DNA from: a virus
Reading direction: 5' to 3' (one strand)
DNA: 44,607 nucleotides
IMG/VR virus record: IMGVR_UViG_3300020172_001934
Coordinates: 1-44,607 of that record
Shown here: in pieces, positions 16,254-24,438 of the stretch
How positions within the stretch are numbered: the first letter of the stretch is position 1
Layout of the letters: each line of letters starts with the position of its first letter
Notes under the pieces: model-generated
What the model saw: the letters and a program-made list of their open reading frames with translations, nothing else
Told to the model about the DNA's origin: nothing
The model's database searches: none
Position numbers and translations under genes: made by a program

Positions 16254-17704
16254 TGTAATTTCTCCTGTGTAAAAGGATAATGAGCCTCACGATAGAACAC
16301 TTTACGCTTGGTAAGATGCCGCTTGGCAAACTTGCAAGTGCTGGTAATATCCCAAATTTCTACGTGATCTTTATCTTCGGCCTTGCGGATGCCGCGACCT
16401 ATACTTTGAATGACTCGAACAAAGCTCTTGCCAGGCTCAATGAGAACAAGATTAAAAATACGGGGAATATTAATACCCACAGCGGCCACCCCATATGTTG
16501 CGACGATAATTTTGTCTGTTGCCTCTGCCACTTGGTCATATTCATCCTGTCGGTCTTTTGCTTTGGTTGCACCGGACACAAACACAGCACGTTCACCCAG
16601 TCGTTGAACCAATGCTTGGCCAGCTGCCACACGATCTACCAGCACTAGAGTGTTGCCAGTTGAGTTGACTTGTTGAATCAGTTGAGCTATAGCATCTAGT
16701 CTACCTGACTCTTCCAACAAGTATTTAAGTTCGCTTTGATAGTTGCTGTATTCAACATGGTCAACAAGTTGTACAATGTTGACATGACACTGTGCCAACA
16801 CACCGCGCTCTTGTAGCTCTGCTGCAGCCAATCTTGATATCACTGGCCCAAGGCTTACATGTAGAGCTTGAAATTCAAACTGTTCTTTGGGTACCGTGCC
16901 AGTAAGACCCCAACGCATGGGTATATGTGCCATGACTCCTGTGAGCAAGGTCTTGAGTGCATCAGCCTTGGCCATGTGTACTTCATCAACAATCACACAT
17001 ATAACATCTTCCAAGAACTCGCCAATAGTGACATCTGCTTCAGCACTCTTGGTGTTCTTCAACAATATGTTTAGGCTTTGCCAGGTGCATATGGTATGCT
17101 GACGTCCAAACTCTTTGCGGTCACCAAAGTACACTCCTACGTCCAATCCCATGTTACGATAGTCGGCCTCAGTTTGTGTGACAAGACTTTTGTTGGGTAC
17201 AATCACCACACTGCGACCATGCTCGCCCACAGCATCGCTGAGTGCTGCTGTGATCACAGTTTTACCTGCACCTGTAGCCACTTCCTGTATGCTCTGTGGA
17301 TTTTTTAAAAAGTTATTGATGATTTCAACTTGATAGTCACGTAACTCCATGGCATCGCCGGCTCGCGGATGGCCTTTGGGCCACAAGCAATGTTGATAGC
17401 TGTGAGCATTGACTTCAGTGAACTGATAGTTATTACTATAAGTTCGTTGATCATCAAGTTCAATGTCGTACCGCATTTCTTCTAGAATGGGTATGATCTC
17501 GGGCAACAAGTTTACATAAGTGCTGCCGCCAAGTTGGAAATAAGCTACCTTGCCATCCCAGCGTCCTAGCCTCACACTGGGAAGATACCTTGCTCGCGGA
17601 TCTTCATATTTGAATTCGTTTGAGAGTCGGCGTCGTGCATCTAATTCCAAGCCTTCAATTTTGATGTTGACTTCGTCGCGTATTATAATTCGAGCTTGTT
17701 TCAT
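16244..17704 (-). CDS. uvsW: UvsW-type ATP-dependent helicase
   Basis: A 486-residue superfamily 2 helicase, close to T4 UvsW in length and start (a beta-rich N-terminal domain with RLGRWDGKVAYFQLGG). Motif Q/I read LRDYQVEIIN and EVATGAGKTVI. Motif II is IVDEVHMAK, motif III GLTGTVPKE, and motif VI SIGRGIRK. UvsW unwinds R-loops and branched DNA and helps switch T4 from origin to recombination-dependent replication. A sigma70 promoter ends six bases before the ATG and no ribosome site is visible, so the message may be leaderless. kdsA follows with a 10-base overlap. Confidence 0.92.
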   Translation of the reverse strand: MKQARIIIRDEVNIKIEGLELDARRRLSNEFKYEDPRARYLPSVRLGRWDGKVAYFQLGGSTYVNLLPEIIPILEEMRYDIELDDQRTYSNNYQFTEVNAHSYQHCLWPKGHPRAGDAMELRDYQVEIINNFLKNPQSIQEVATGAGKTVITAALSDAVGEHGRSVVIVPNKSLVTQTEADYRNMGLDVGVYFGDRKEFGRQHTICTWQSLNILLKNTKSAEADVTIGEFLEDVICVIVDEVHMAKADALKTLLTGVMAHIPMRWGLTGTVPKEQFEFQALHVSLGPVISRLAAAELQERGVLAQCHVNIVQLVDHVEYSNYQSELKYLLEESGRLDAIAQLIQQVNSTGNTLVLVDRVAAGQALVQRLGERAVFVSGATKAKDRQDEYDQVAEATDKIIVATYGVAAVGINIPRIFNLVLIEPGKSFVRVIQSIGRGIRKAEDKDHVEIWDITSTCKFAKRHLTKRKVFYREAHYPFTQEKLQWQ

Positions 17705-17710
17705 GTTGTA

Positions 17711-17739
17711 AGTATACAGGCTTTATTTACTAAAGTCAA
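17711..17739 (-). promoter_or_regulatory. Sigma70-type promoter for uvsW
   Basis: On the minus strand TTGACT (17739-17734) and TATACT (17716-17711) are separated by exactly 17 bases. The hexamer ends six bases before the uvsW ATG, so transcription is predicted to start at or within a base of the A of ATG. The -35 box begins inside the U-tract of the preceding terminator. Confidence 0.75.
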
Positions 17740-17766
17740 AAAAATAGGCACCCTAAGATGCCTATT
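17738..17766 (-). terminator. Rho-independent terminator after the AAA+ gene
   Basis: Read on the minus strand, AATAGGCA (17766-17759) pairs with TGCCTATT (17750-17743) around an eight-base loop, and a run of T residues follows to 17738. This ends the leftward transcript from 18846. The plus strand has no T-run after the stem, so it works one way. Confidence 0.85.
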
Positions 17767-17770
17767 AAAA

Positions 17771-17816
17771 GAATTGGGCTAGAGCGAATTAGTCCAATTC
17801 TAGGGGCCGAAGCCCC
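17771..17816 (-). other. Two further hairpins before the terminator, one with a UUCG tetraloop
   Basis: In the 3' region of the AAA+ message, GGGGC-TTCG-GCCCC (17816-17803) forms a cUUCGg tetraloop hairpin, the especially stable type common after T4 genes. Next, GAATTGG (17800-17794) pairs with CCAATTC (17777-17771) and is followed by TTTT, itself a weak terminator. With the hairpin at 17743-17766 this gives three stems in a row, probably for message stability plus termination. Confidence 0.75.
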
Positions 17817-17823
17817 GGAGCAA

Positions 17824-18846
17824 TCAAACGTGACGCATCACTGTGTTCTCTGCCAGAGCTTGCCAATTGGGGCTGATCTTGCGCAAGTCTGCAATCTTCA
17901 ATGCCATACGCAAGCTCATCTCACGCAAGCGACCTTTGTTATCGTCCATGAACTGCAAAATCTCTTCGCCTTGCTCAGGAGTCAGATCGTAGTCCTGGAA
18001 CAACTCGCCTTTGCGGAAGATTTGTTTGATACGCAAATACTTGTCACGCATGGTGTTGAGTGTAAGGTCAATAAAGTGACAACGACTCTGCAAAGCTTCC
18101 AGGTGATCTTGTAGCTTCTTGCTTTTGAGATTGTCAAACTTCAGGTTAGTGATAAAGATCACCGAACCTTTGAAGTCAAACTGATCTGGTACGCCTTCAC
18201 GACGCAACATGCTGGAATCTGAGTTCCAATAAATTCTACGCTTCTTGCCTGAATCCAAGGCTGCTTTGAGAATGTTCAGTGCAACGTCGTCCATAAGAAT
18301 TGAGTCACAGTCATCAAACACCAACACATTCTTGGGATCGCTGAAACGATACAGTGTGCAATACAAACCAATAGGAGTCATTGCACCTTTGATGACTTCG
18401 TAACGCATTTTCTTGCCGGAGATCTTGTCAAAGATGCCGGCTTTCTCTAGTTGGTACTCAACGCCATAGCTCTTGCCAACACCTGGAGGACCTACTACAA
18501 TCATAGCACGAACGTCGCCTGAAATAGTGGCCTTGGTCATTTCGTCAAGGATACCAAAACGAGTTTCAATCCGTTGCATGACTTCTTCGTCAGATTCGTG
18601 TGCTGCCACTGCCTTGGGCATTTCAATTACTTTGTTTTGCATGGGTTCTCCCGCAACATACTCAATATCGTCAATCCCGTCAACTCTGATACGTACTACA
18701 TCAAATTCGGGTCCAAATACACCTGCTGATTTTACTGTAACAAAGCCGCCTTTGCGACCTGTTTGGAAACCTTTAACTAACTCAAATGTTGCATTTTGTA
18801 CAACTTGATTGCGATACACGCCGCTGCGCACTAGAATAGTAGACAT
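17824..18846 (-). CDS. AAA+ ATPase, unknown role
   Basis: A 340-residue protein. The N-terminal 80 residues form a separate beta-rich domain. The ATPase core has MIVVGPPGVGKSYGVEY (Walker A, about 115-131), NVLVFDDCDSILMDD (Walker B), VIFITNLKF (sensor 1 Asn) and a C-terminal helical lid with GRLREMSLRMALKIADL. It is not the gp44 clamp loader by motif context and not a helicase. The gene is transcribed alone or nearly so, from a near-consensus promoter to tandem terminators with a stable UUCG hairpin, which suggests high early expression. A remodelling or takeover function is inference. Confidence 0.8.
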   Translation of the reverse strand: MSTILVRSGVYRNQVVQNATFELVKGFQTGRKGGFVTVKSAGVFGPEFDVVRIRVDGIDDIEYVAGEPMQNKVIEMPKAVAAHESDEEVMQRIETRFGILDEMTKATISGDVRAMIVVGPPGVGKSYGVEYQLEKAGIFDKISGKKMRYEVIKGAMTPIGLYCTLYRFSDPKNVLVFDDCDSILMDDVALNILKAALDSGKKRRIYWNSDSSMLRREGVPDQFDFKGSVIFITNLKFDNLKSKKLQDHLEALQSRCHFIDLTLNTMRDKYLRIKQIFRKGELFQDYDLTPEQGEEILQFMDDNKGRLREMSLRMALKIADLRKISPNWQALAENTVMRHV

Positions 18847-18876
18847 TGCTTTGCTCCGTTTTGTTAGTATGTCAGT

Positions 18877-18905
18877 ATTATAGCAAATTGGGTATTATTG
18901 GTCAA
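18877..18905 (-). promoter_or_regulatory. Sigma70-type promoter for the AAA+ gene
   Basis: On the minus strand TTGACC (18905-18900), a 17-base spacer and TATAAT (18882-18877). The box overlaps the last codons of the upstream 61-residue gene. The spacer resembles that of the promoter at 19112-19140, as both share CCCAA and a terminal GC. Predicted RNA start is near 18870, and GGAG precedes the ATG. Confidence 0.8.
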
Positions 18906-19080
18906 CCGGGGCAAACATTCGAGCACCGTCGCGCATGAAATCCCGCAATTCTCTACGGACTTCACTGGGATACAGCTCTTCGCACTCTTTGATGAACATA
19001 ATTGCGTCCAGAATACTGTAGTTAGCCCAGCCCCGGCGAATGTACTCGACCTCAGCCATTAAATTCTGATAGTTGCTCAT
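18895..19080 (-). CDS. Small early-type protein, unknown function
   Basis: A 61-residue, helical, charged protein (MSNYQNLMAEVEYIRRGWANY, then DAIMFIKECEELYPSEVRRELRDFMRDG). No known domain. It has its own near-consensus sigma70 promoter and an AAGGGG site about ten bases before the ATG, the usual setting for small early T4-type proteins that act on host machinery. That role is inference. It precedes the AAA+ ATPase and may be partly co-transcribed with it. Confidence 0.65.
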   Translation of the reverse strand: MSNYQNLMAEVEYIRRGWANYSILDAIMFIKECEELYPSEVRRELRDFMRDGARMFAPVDQ

Positions 19081-19111
19081 TTATTAACCCCTTGTTAATT
19101 ACTATAACTCT

Positions 19112-19140
19112 ATTATAGCGATGTTGGGATTAATGGTCAA
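19112..19140 (-). promoter_or_regulatory. Sigma70-type promoter for the 61-residue gene
   Basis: Minus-strand TTGACC (19140-19135), a 17-base spacer and TATAAT (19117-19112), nearly a duplicate of the promoter 235 bases downstream. Predicted RNA start is near 19105, leaving a leader of about 25 bases. Confidence 0.8.
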
Positions 19141-19160
19141 ATGGGGGAATGTTGCTAGAT

Positions 19161-20048
19161 TTACAACCAAAAGTTGCTGACTGTGGGGTCTGCTGTGAGC
19201 TCGTGCGGTTTGGGGTTACCATGAAATATCATTATTGAAGTTCTATGATCAATGCTAGTACCCGAATTTGGTGATAAATGTTTTCGATTGCGAAAATCCA
19301 TGCCGCCATCAAAGCATTGCCAACGCCAACTGGCCGCAGTCAGTGGAGGGAAATATCTTAGATCTCGCTCGGTCAATAACGAACTGATGTAATCCTGATC
19401 ACCGTGATGTATGCGGGCTAGATGATGAATATCTCTTTTTTGAAATTCTTCCCAAATCCAAGTGTATCGATTGGTGTCCCACCACATCACACTGGAGTTT
19501 ATTCCACTGTGGCTTGCTCTCCATAATTGCCTGAAGTCTTTGGGTGCCCAGAAGTATCTTGTTGACTGGGCTGGTATCCAATCTATATTTTTAACGATTA
19601 CTGTGTCAAGATCAAAATACAACAATGGTCCAGCATGGTGTGCAGGATTGAATATTTGCATTTTGTACCACCAGCCTTTTCTTGGTCCAAAAATATTGGG
19701 CCAATCTACTAGACAATGCTTTATCATTGAATCAGGTACTGATCTTGACTCTTCGGTGTAAACGTGAAATCTCACATTGTGCGATAGATTTCTTGTGACC
19801 ATACTGTACAGACGTTCAACATAGTCCCAACTGTAAGTCGTGCCGTGTATCAAACAAGCAACATCAATGTCACCACTCACTGGTGGAGGCAATGCTGGTT
19901 CTCTATCTATGATTTTTTCCTGTCGTGCTTGTACTTTGGCCAGCCGACGTTGTGCTTTGTGTTCGGCTTGATTGAGTCTATCAAGTTCATATTGTCTTGC
20001 TGCATTTTCTGCAATGCGCCGTTGGCGTTTGGCGTTTTTATCAGCCAT
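19161..20048 (-). CDS. GT-A glycosyltransferase with basic coiled-coil N-terminus
   Basis: A 295-residue protein. Residues about 1-48 are Arg/Lys/Gln/Ala-rich and probably coiled coil, followed by a Pro-rich hinge. The catalytic domain begins DVACLIHGTTYSW and has LLYFDLDTVIVKNI (DxD metal site), HHGDQDYISSLL and IMIFHGNPKPHE, a set typical of GT8-like transferases that act from a nucleotide sugar. The charged N-terminal extension is unusual for the family and could anchor the enzyme to a partner. It is last in a two-gene minus-strand unit (8-base overlap) pointing away from the plus-strand glycan operon. Confidence 0.8.
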   Translation of the reverse strand: MADKNAKRQRRIAENAARQYELDRLNQAEHKAQRRLAKVQARQEKIIDREPALPPPVSGDIDVACLIHGTTYSWDYVERLYSMVTRNLSHNVRFHVYTEESRSVPDSMIKHCLVDWPNIFGPRKGWWYKMQIFNPAHHAGPLLYFDLDTVIVKNIDWIPAQSTRYFWAPKDFRQLWRASHSGINSSVMWWDTNRYTWIWEEFQKRDIHHLARIHHGDQDYISSLLTERDLRYFPPLTAASWRWQCFDGGMDFRNRKHLSPNSGTSIDHRTSIMIFHGNPKPHELTADPTVSNFWL

Positions 20049-20886
20049 GTAATGCCTTTTCTATTCGTGGTACCCATTGTCCTGAAGCCAATTCAGGAAC
20101 TGTGTATTCAGTATGAGCGATCTCAACTAACCATTGTTGACGATCAACTGTGTATGCATCTTCTAATTTATCTAAACTTACAGACACTGGTGCTGCTAAA
20201 CTAGTGGCATCAACTATGGGTCTAGTTCCTGCTAGTGCTGCCTGTGTCCCGGGTCCGGAGTTGTGATTGACCACTGCATGGTATGCTAGATCCATATCAA
20301 AACTATCATAGGTATTGGGCAATTTTTGTGGTACTTGAATTGTAACTCCAGGCCATCGGCCTGTGACTGCACTGCGTGGGTGCGGACGAACAACGATAGG
20401 ACGATTGGTATGCTGTCTTACTTCTCTGATACGGGAGTCAATCCAGGCTTCTTGTGTAGGCCAGTTAGCCATTTGCAAACTCTGTGCATGTTGACTGCAT
20501 ATCAACACAGCCGACGATGTGGGCACAGTGTCCTGAAGTTTGATGCCTAGCTGTGCAGGTCTATTGTAATCTAAATTTTCCTGATGTCCATAATAGCCCT
20601 GCGCAGTGATGTGATTTACTGCCACCTTCCAGGTGTGTCCACGATGCAGTGCGCCAATATCAACAACAATCACAGGCTTGCCGGCGCGGCGATAATGCTC
20701 GTAAATTATCTGGTTGGCTCGCATTCGCCCTGCCCATAACACTGACCAAATTACTGCAGCATCAGCGTCCATTACACCCGGGCGAGCTTCAATACCGTGA
20801 CGCAGCGCACCAGCCAACAAGGCCTGCATGGGTTCCTTGGCGTTTAAAGCACAGCTATTTTGAAACCAGGCTAGAGTACGTACCAC
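20041..20886 (-). CDS. Capsule-type (KpsC/KpsS-like) glycosyltransferase
   Basis: A 281-residue GT-B-like protein with features of the capsule polysaccharide transferase group. It has an N-terminal VIWSVLWAGRM and KPVIVVDIGALHRG, then RPIVVRPHPRS and VVNHNSGPGTQAALAGTRPIVD, where a Ser-Gly-Pro-Gly loop precedes the donor-site helix. The C-terminus (RQQWLVEIAHTEYTVPELASG) is shared with proteins at 21716, 30412 and 31304. The start is GTG at 20886 with AGGGA six bases upstream. It diverges from the plus-strand operon across 11 bases. Sugar specificity is unknown; KpsC/S enzymes use CMP-Kdo, which is notable beside KdsA. Confidence 0.7.
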   Translation of the reverse strand: MVRTLAWFQNSCALNAKEPMQALLAGALRHGIEARPGVMDADAAVIWSVLWAGRMRANQIIYEHYRRAGKPVIVVDIGALHRGHTWKVAVNHITAQGYYGHQENLDYNRPAQLGIKLQDTVPTSSAVLICSQHAQSLQMANWPTQEAWIDSRIREVRQHTNRPIVVRPHPRSAVTGRWPGVTIQVPQKLPNTYDSFDMDLAYHAVVNHNSGPGTQAALAGTRPIVDATSLAAPVSVSLDKLEDAYTVDRQQWLVEIAHTEYTVPELASGQWVPRIEKALHG

Positions 20887-20897
20887 TAAATATCCCT

Positions 20898-21716
20898 GTG
20901 AAATATACTATAATTACCACTTTTAACGAGGCAGGTTATAATCAATACGGTCAACGTATGATTGATACATTTGCTCAAACTTGGCCCACCACTGTGACAC
21001 TGCGAGTTTACGCCGAAGGGTGTAAGCATTTGATCACTTGCACTCAGCCCAATATTGAAGTGTATGACCTTGAAGAGTCATCACCGGGGTTGGTTCAATT
21101 CAAACAGACCTGGGCCGCAGTGCCCCGAGCCAATGGCGATGTCAGTGCAGATCCCGTGAGATCGCGACGCAAGGATGCCGGCAAAGGATTCAAATGGAAC
21201 GCTGTGCGATTCTCGCACAAAGTCTATGCTGTGTTCCATGCTGCTCAAACTGTCACTACACCTTGGTTACTTTGGATGGATGCTGATACTGTGTGCCACA
21301 GCGCGATAACTGAAGAGTTTTTGGATGCAATGTGCCAAGAGCAGCATGACCTTTGCTATCTTGGACGTCGCGGTAAGTTCAGCGAATGTGGCCTATATGC
21401 CATGCAACTGCATACCAAAGGCACCAAGCGATTCTTACGAGAATTTCAGCACATGTACGACGACGCCGAACAAGGTATTTTCTTGTTAGATGAATGGCAT
21501 GACAGTTTTGTGTTTGATGCTGTTCGGCTACGTATAGAAGGCTTGCGTCAGCGAGATTGGGCCGCAGGATTAATTACAGGTGAAGGCCATCCATTAATTA
21601 ACTCGCTCTGGGGTGCATACCTTGATCATCTCAAAGGTGATAGAAAAACCACTGGGAAGAGTTTACAAAGAGATCTCAAGGTACAACGCACAGAGAGTTA
21701 CTGGAGAGCTCAGTAG
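20898..21716 (+). CDS. GT-A glycosyltransferase
   Basis: About 272 residues, read from a GTG at 20898 that gives VKYTIITTFNEAGYN, the usual first beta-strand of GT-A folds. The open frame extends back to 20649 but that part is antisense to the N-terminus of the opposite gene. WLLWMDADTVCH is the DxD metal site, preceded by FKWNAVRFSHKVYAV and followed by FLLDEWHDSFVFD, where the catalytic Asp pair may lie. No ribosome site is present. A degenerate late box (ACTAAATA, 20885-20892) ends five bases before the GTG, so the message may be leaderless. First gene of the rightward glycan operon. Confidence 0.75.
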   Translation: MKYTIITTFNEAGYNQYGQRMIDTFAQTWPTTVTLRVYAEGCKHLITCTQPNIEVYDLEESSPGLVQFKQTWAAVPRANGDVSADPVRSRRKDAGKGFKWNAVRFSHKVYAVFHAAQTVTTPWLLWMDADTVCHSAITEEFLDAMCQEQHDLCYLGRRGKFSECGLYAMQLHTKGTKRFLREFQHMYDDAEQGIFLLDEWHDSFVFDAVRLRIEGLRQRDWAAGLITGEGHPLINSLWGAYLDHLKGDRKTTGKSLQRDLKVQRTESYWRAQ

Positions 21717-22525
21717 TGAAGAATTGGATCTATCTCAGCAAGAATGGCACAGATGAATACATTGAATTATTTGCACAGGGTGCAAAAGTTGCACCCACAC
21801 CATTAGAAACCTGGCGTTACGAAGACAGTCAATCACCATTGGTAATCCGCGGTATTCTCAAACACAAGATTATGAAGCAGTGTTGGGCAGATGGACGTAA
21901 ATTTTTGTACATGGATTCAGGATACATAGGTAATCGCCGCAATACACTTAATCCGCATGGTTTTAAAATTTGGCATAGGGTAGTACCAAACAATTTGCAG
22001 CACGATACGGTTGTGCCAAGACCTGATGATCGCTGGCGACGACTACAGCATCCCATACTACCGTTAAGACAGCGTGGCAGTAAAATTTTATTGGCAGTAC
22101 CTGATGAAAAACCATGCAAGTTTTATGACGTTGATTTAGATACGTGGGTCAGCACCACTGTTGCCTTGATCAAACAGTATACTGATCGTCCCATTGAGAT
22201 ACGTGATCGTAATCCCAACCGTCGTCAACGTTTGGTCAATGACATGGAAACAGCGTTACAAGACGACGTTTGGGCACTGGTTACATTTAATAGTATCGCC
22301 GCCACAGAAGCTGTGTTAGCCGGAGTGCCAGCATTTGTGTTGGCCCCATGTAATGCTGCTCGCCCGGTGGCCAACACTGATATATCGCTGATTGAAACGC
22401 CTTGGTTTCCAACCGAAACACAGAGGCAGGCATGGGCTAATCATCTTGCCTATGGACAATTCAACAACAAAGAACTTGCTGACGGCACAGCACATCATAT
22501 TATAAAGGAAACATTTGATGAATGA
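21716..22525 (+). CDS. Capsule-type glycosyltransferase-like protein
   Basis: A 269-residue protein starting GTG at 21716, one base into the previous stop. It aligns by eye over its whole length with the C-terminal half of the protein at 31304: VIRGILKHK against VLRGVTKRK, FLYMDSGYIGN against FYYIDTGYFGN, LVTFNSIAATEAVLAGVPAF against LVTFSSIAAVEAIMMGKPAI, and HLAYGQF against HLAYCQF. These are KpsC/KpsS-like transferase features. Here the domain is free-standing, while at 31304 it is fused behind a GT-A domain. Downstream genes overlap it. Confidence 0.7.
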   Translation: MKNWIYLSKNGTDEYIELFAQGAKVAPTPLETWRYEDSQSPLVIRGILKHKIMKQCWADGRKFLYMDSGYIGNRRNTLNPHGFKIWHRVVPNNLQHDTVVPRPDDRWRRLQHPILPLRQRGSKILLAVPDEKPCKFYDVDLDTWVSTTVALIKQYTDRPIEIRDRNPNRRQRLVNDMETALQDDVWALVTFNSIAATEAVLAGVPAFVLAPCNAARPVANTDISLIETPWFPTETQRQAWANHLAYGQFNNKELADGTAHHIIKETFDE

Positions 22526-23168
22526 ATTTATGGGCTGGTGGTTCCCCAATGGCGAAACACACTTCCAAAAGATGCTTAACAAGAGCGTCACAAAAGGTGG
22601 GCCCGCACGTTATCAGTATCAAGTACGGGATCGTAGTCTGACCTATGTTAAAAATTTTAGAGTAGCTTTAGACATTGGTGCCAACGTTGGCCTATGGAGT
22701 CGTGACTTGTGTGAAAAGTTTTCATCAGTGATTGCATTTGAACCTGTGGAAATATTTCGTAATTGCTTGACGAAGAATGTCAGTAGCGCAAAGTTACACG
22801 TTGAATCAATTGCCCTAGGCGATCAAGCCACCACTGCTCGTATGAACATTACCATGGACAACATGGGACACACTCACATTGATCCCAACAGTCTAGGTAA
22901 TGGTGACACTGAGGTACGTAGGCTTGACGATTACAATTATGAAAACATTGATTACATTAAAATGGATTGTGAAGGATTTGAGTACCGTATCATACAAGGT
23001 GCCAAAGAAACAATTCAGAGATGTCGCCCTGTTGTGGTCGTAGAACAAAAACCTCACGATGCCTACAGCAATCAGTATGGCCAACACGCTGCTATTGGAC
23101 TGCTGCAGGAATGGGGAATGGTACGATTAGATCAAGTCAAAGATGACTGGATCATGGGCTGGAATTAA
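22518..23168 (+). CDS. FkbM-family methyltransferase
   Basis: A SAM-dependent methyltransferase of 216 residues with VALDIGANVGLWS (SAM loop), VIAFEPVEIFRNCL (acidic ribose-binding position) and YIKMDCEGFEYRIIQGA, the signature of the FkbM family of sugar and antibiotic O-methyltransferases. The ATG at 22518 follows AAAGGA by eight bases; the TTG at 22515 is less likely. It overlaps the previous gene by eight bases. In this setting methylation of a glycan hydroxyl is the best guess. Confidence 0.88.
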   Translation: MNEFMGWWFPNGETHFQKMLNKSVTKGGPARYQYQVRDRSLTYVKNFRVALDIGANVGLWSRDLCEKFSSVIAFEPVEIFRNCLTKNVSSAKLHVESIALGDQATTARMNITMDNMGHTHIDPNSLGNGDTEVRRLDDYNYENIDYIKMDCEGFEYRIIQGAKETIQRCRPVVVVEQKPHDAYSNQYGQHAAIGLLQEWGMVRLDQVKDDWIMGWN

Positions 23169-23178
23169 GGACACCTCA

Positions 23179-23280
23179 ATGCAATGGTTAGCTGACATAT
23201 TTTATAGAATCAAGATGATGTATGAGTTTAGACGCAGACTCAAACAGACACGAGAAGAAGATCCTTATATCTACAAATGA
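23179..23280 (+). CDS. 33-residue conserved-type small protein
   Basis: A short gene with good translation signals: AAGGA ten bases before the ATG, and a stop overlapping the next start as ATGA. The product begins MQWLADIFYRIKMMYEF, then RRRLKQTREEDPYIYK, an amphipathic aromatic helix followed by a basic segment. I recall similar tiny proteins ending DPFIYK or DPYIYK in marine T4-like phages. The amphipathic start could bind membrane or a partner. Function unknown. Confidence 0.65.
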   Translation: MQWLADIFYRIKMMYEFRRRLKQTREEDPYIYK

Positions 23281-23819
23281 CCCACGACCACATACGACAA
23301 GATATCTTAGATTGGGTAATTGGATACATTGAAGTTGATCATAAGTTCTATGATTATAAATTTCCACCGTGTCCCTATGCTCGCGCAGCTAGACTAAAAG
23401 GTTTGCTGGATATACAAGTGTATGAATCAGGCTCTGCAACTAATTTTGTAGAATCAAATGTACAACAAGTCATTGACACAACCTACACTGTGCGAGTGCT
23501 AGTGATGCCGCCAAGATTTAAATATAATTGGTTTTTGAAACACTATATGAAACAACTTAATTCAAGAGTAGTTGCCAATGACTTATACTGTCAATTTGGA
23601 ACTGCATTAAAAACACACAGTCAGTATCCCGGACTGTTTAATCAAGGACCTTATTGTATAGTGATAATCAACAAGCTCAGTGATATACTTGACGGCCATC
23701 GTGCGTTGCTCAAAACAGATTATTATAAACCTTGGGCACAGCATCACTATCAAGCAGTGGTTGAACGTAGACAACACACCCTTGACAATTACAACAAAGT
23801 TAAAAATGATAACAGCTGA
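23277..23819 (+). CDS. Conserved-type phage protein with CPYARAARL motif
   Basis: A 180-residue protein. Near the N-terminus, FPPCPYARAARLKGLLDIQVY is the most distinctive part and resembles uncharacterised marine phage proteins with a PxCPYA motif. The central strand TVRVLVMPPRF and a basic C-terminus (VVERRQHTLDNYNKVK) follow. No catalytic triad is evident; the Pro-Cys-Pro loop could be redox or metal related but a lone Cys does not settle it. It is bound to the tiny upstream gene by ATGA and to the methyltransferase downstream by a 14-base overlap. Confidence 0.65.
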   Translation: MTHDHIRQDILDWVIGYIEVDHKFYDYKFPPCPYARAARLKGLLDIQVYESGSATNFVESNVQQVIDTTYTVRVLVMPPRFKYNWFLKHYMKQLNSRVVANDLYCQFGTALKTHSQYPGLFNQGPYCIVIINKLSDILDGHRALLKTDYYKPWAQHHYQAVVERRQHTLDNYNKVKNDNS

Positions 23820-24438
23820 AAACTATAACATTGAATTGTTTCACAATGCCACGGTGATTGACCGAGGCAGTCGCAACAAACAAAAGTTTCATTTACTCCG
23901 GTCTGCCATTGGTGCAGTGCAAACTGCCGGACTGAACTGTGAGTTTGGAGTACACGAAGGATTCACTATCAATCGTATTGCCCAATATGTTGGTGACGAA
24001 ACTGTGTTTGGGTTTGATAGTTTTGAAGGATTGCCTGAAACTTGGAGCCTAACCAATCACAAGACACTGGAACAAGGACATTTTGCTGTTGAAACCTTAC
24101 CTGAAGTCGCTCCCAATGTTCAATTGGTCCGGGGTTGGTTTGATGCAAGTATTCCCAAGTGGCAAGAGGAACACACTGATACTGTAAAGTTCATTCACAT
24201 TGACTGTGATTTGTATTCCAGTGCCAAGACTGTGCTGTCATTGTTAAACAAACAAATTGTACCTGGTACTGTGATTGTGTTTGATGAATTCTACTACTGG
24301 GCAAGGCCAACAGAGTATACCAACTGGGCTGAACACGAATATTTGGCTCTCAAAGAATGGATCATAGAAAACAATCGAGAGATTGAAATACTGTTTAGAA
24401 ACAATTACTTTCAGTGCGCTATAAGGATCGTCAAATGA
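23806..24438 (+). CDS. TylF/macrocin-type O-methyltransferase
   Basis: About 210 residues from the ATG at 23806 (MITAENYNIEL), since the longer frame lies inside the preceding gene. The SAM-binding part reads CEFGVHEGFTINRIA and VFGFDSFEGLPETW, and FIHIDCDLYSSAKTVL plus VIVFDEFYYW give the Asp residues that bind the metal in TylF/NovP-like sugar O-methyltransferases. It would methylate a deoxy-sugar or other hydroxyl acceptor. A four-base ATGA overlap joins it to the glycosyltransferase downstream. Confidence 0.85.
   Translation: MITAENYNIELFHNATVIDRGSRNKQKFHLLRSAIGAVQTAGLNCEFGVHEGFTINRIAQYVGDETVFGFDSFEGLPETWSLTNHKTLEQGHFAVETLPEVAPNVQLVRGWFDASIPKWQEEHTDTVKFIHIDCDLYSSAKTVLSLLNKQIVPGTVIVFDEFYYWARPTEYTNWAEHEYLALKEWIIENNREIEILFRNNYFQCAIRIVK

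Noticed and set aside
17824-18846. gp44 clamp-loader ATPase
   Set aside because: It is AAA+ but has a separate beta-rich N-terminal domain and lacks an obvious SRC arginine-finger motif or zinc module, and it is not adjacent to the gp62-like gene.
20649-20897. N-terminal extension of the plus-strand GT-A gene
   Set aside because: It is antisense to the start of the opposite transferase and lacks domain sense. The fold begins at the GTG at 20898.
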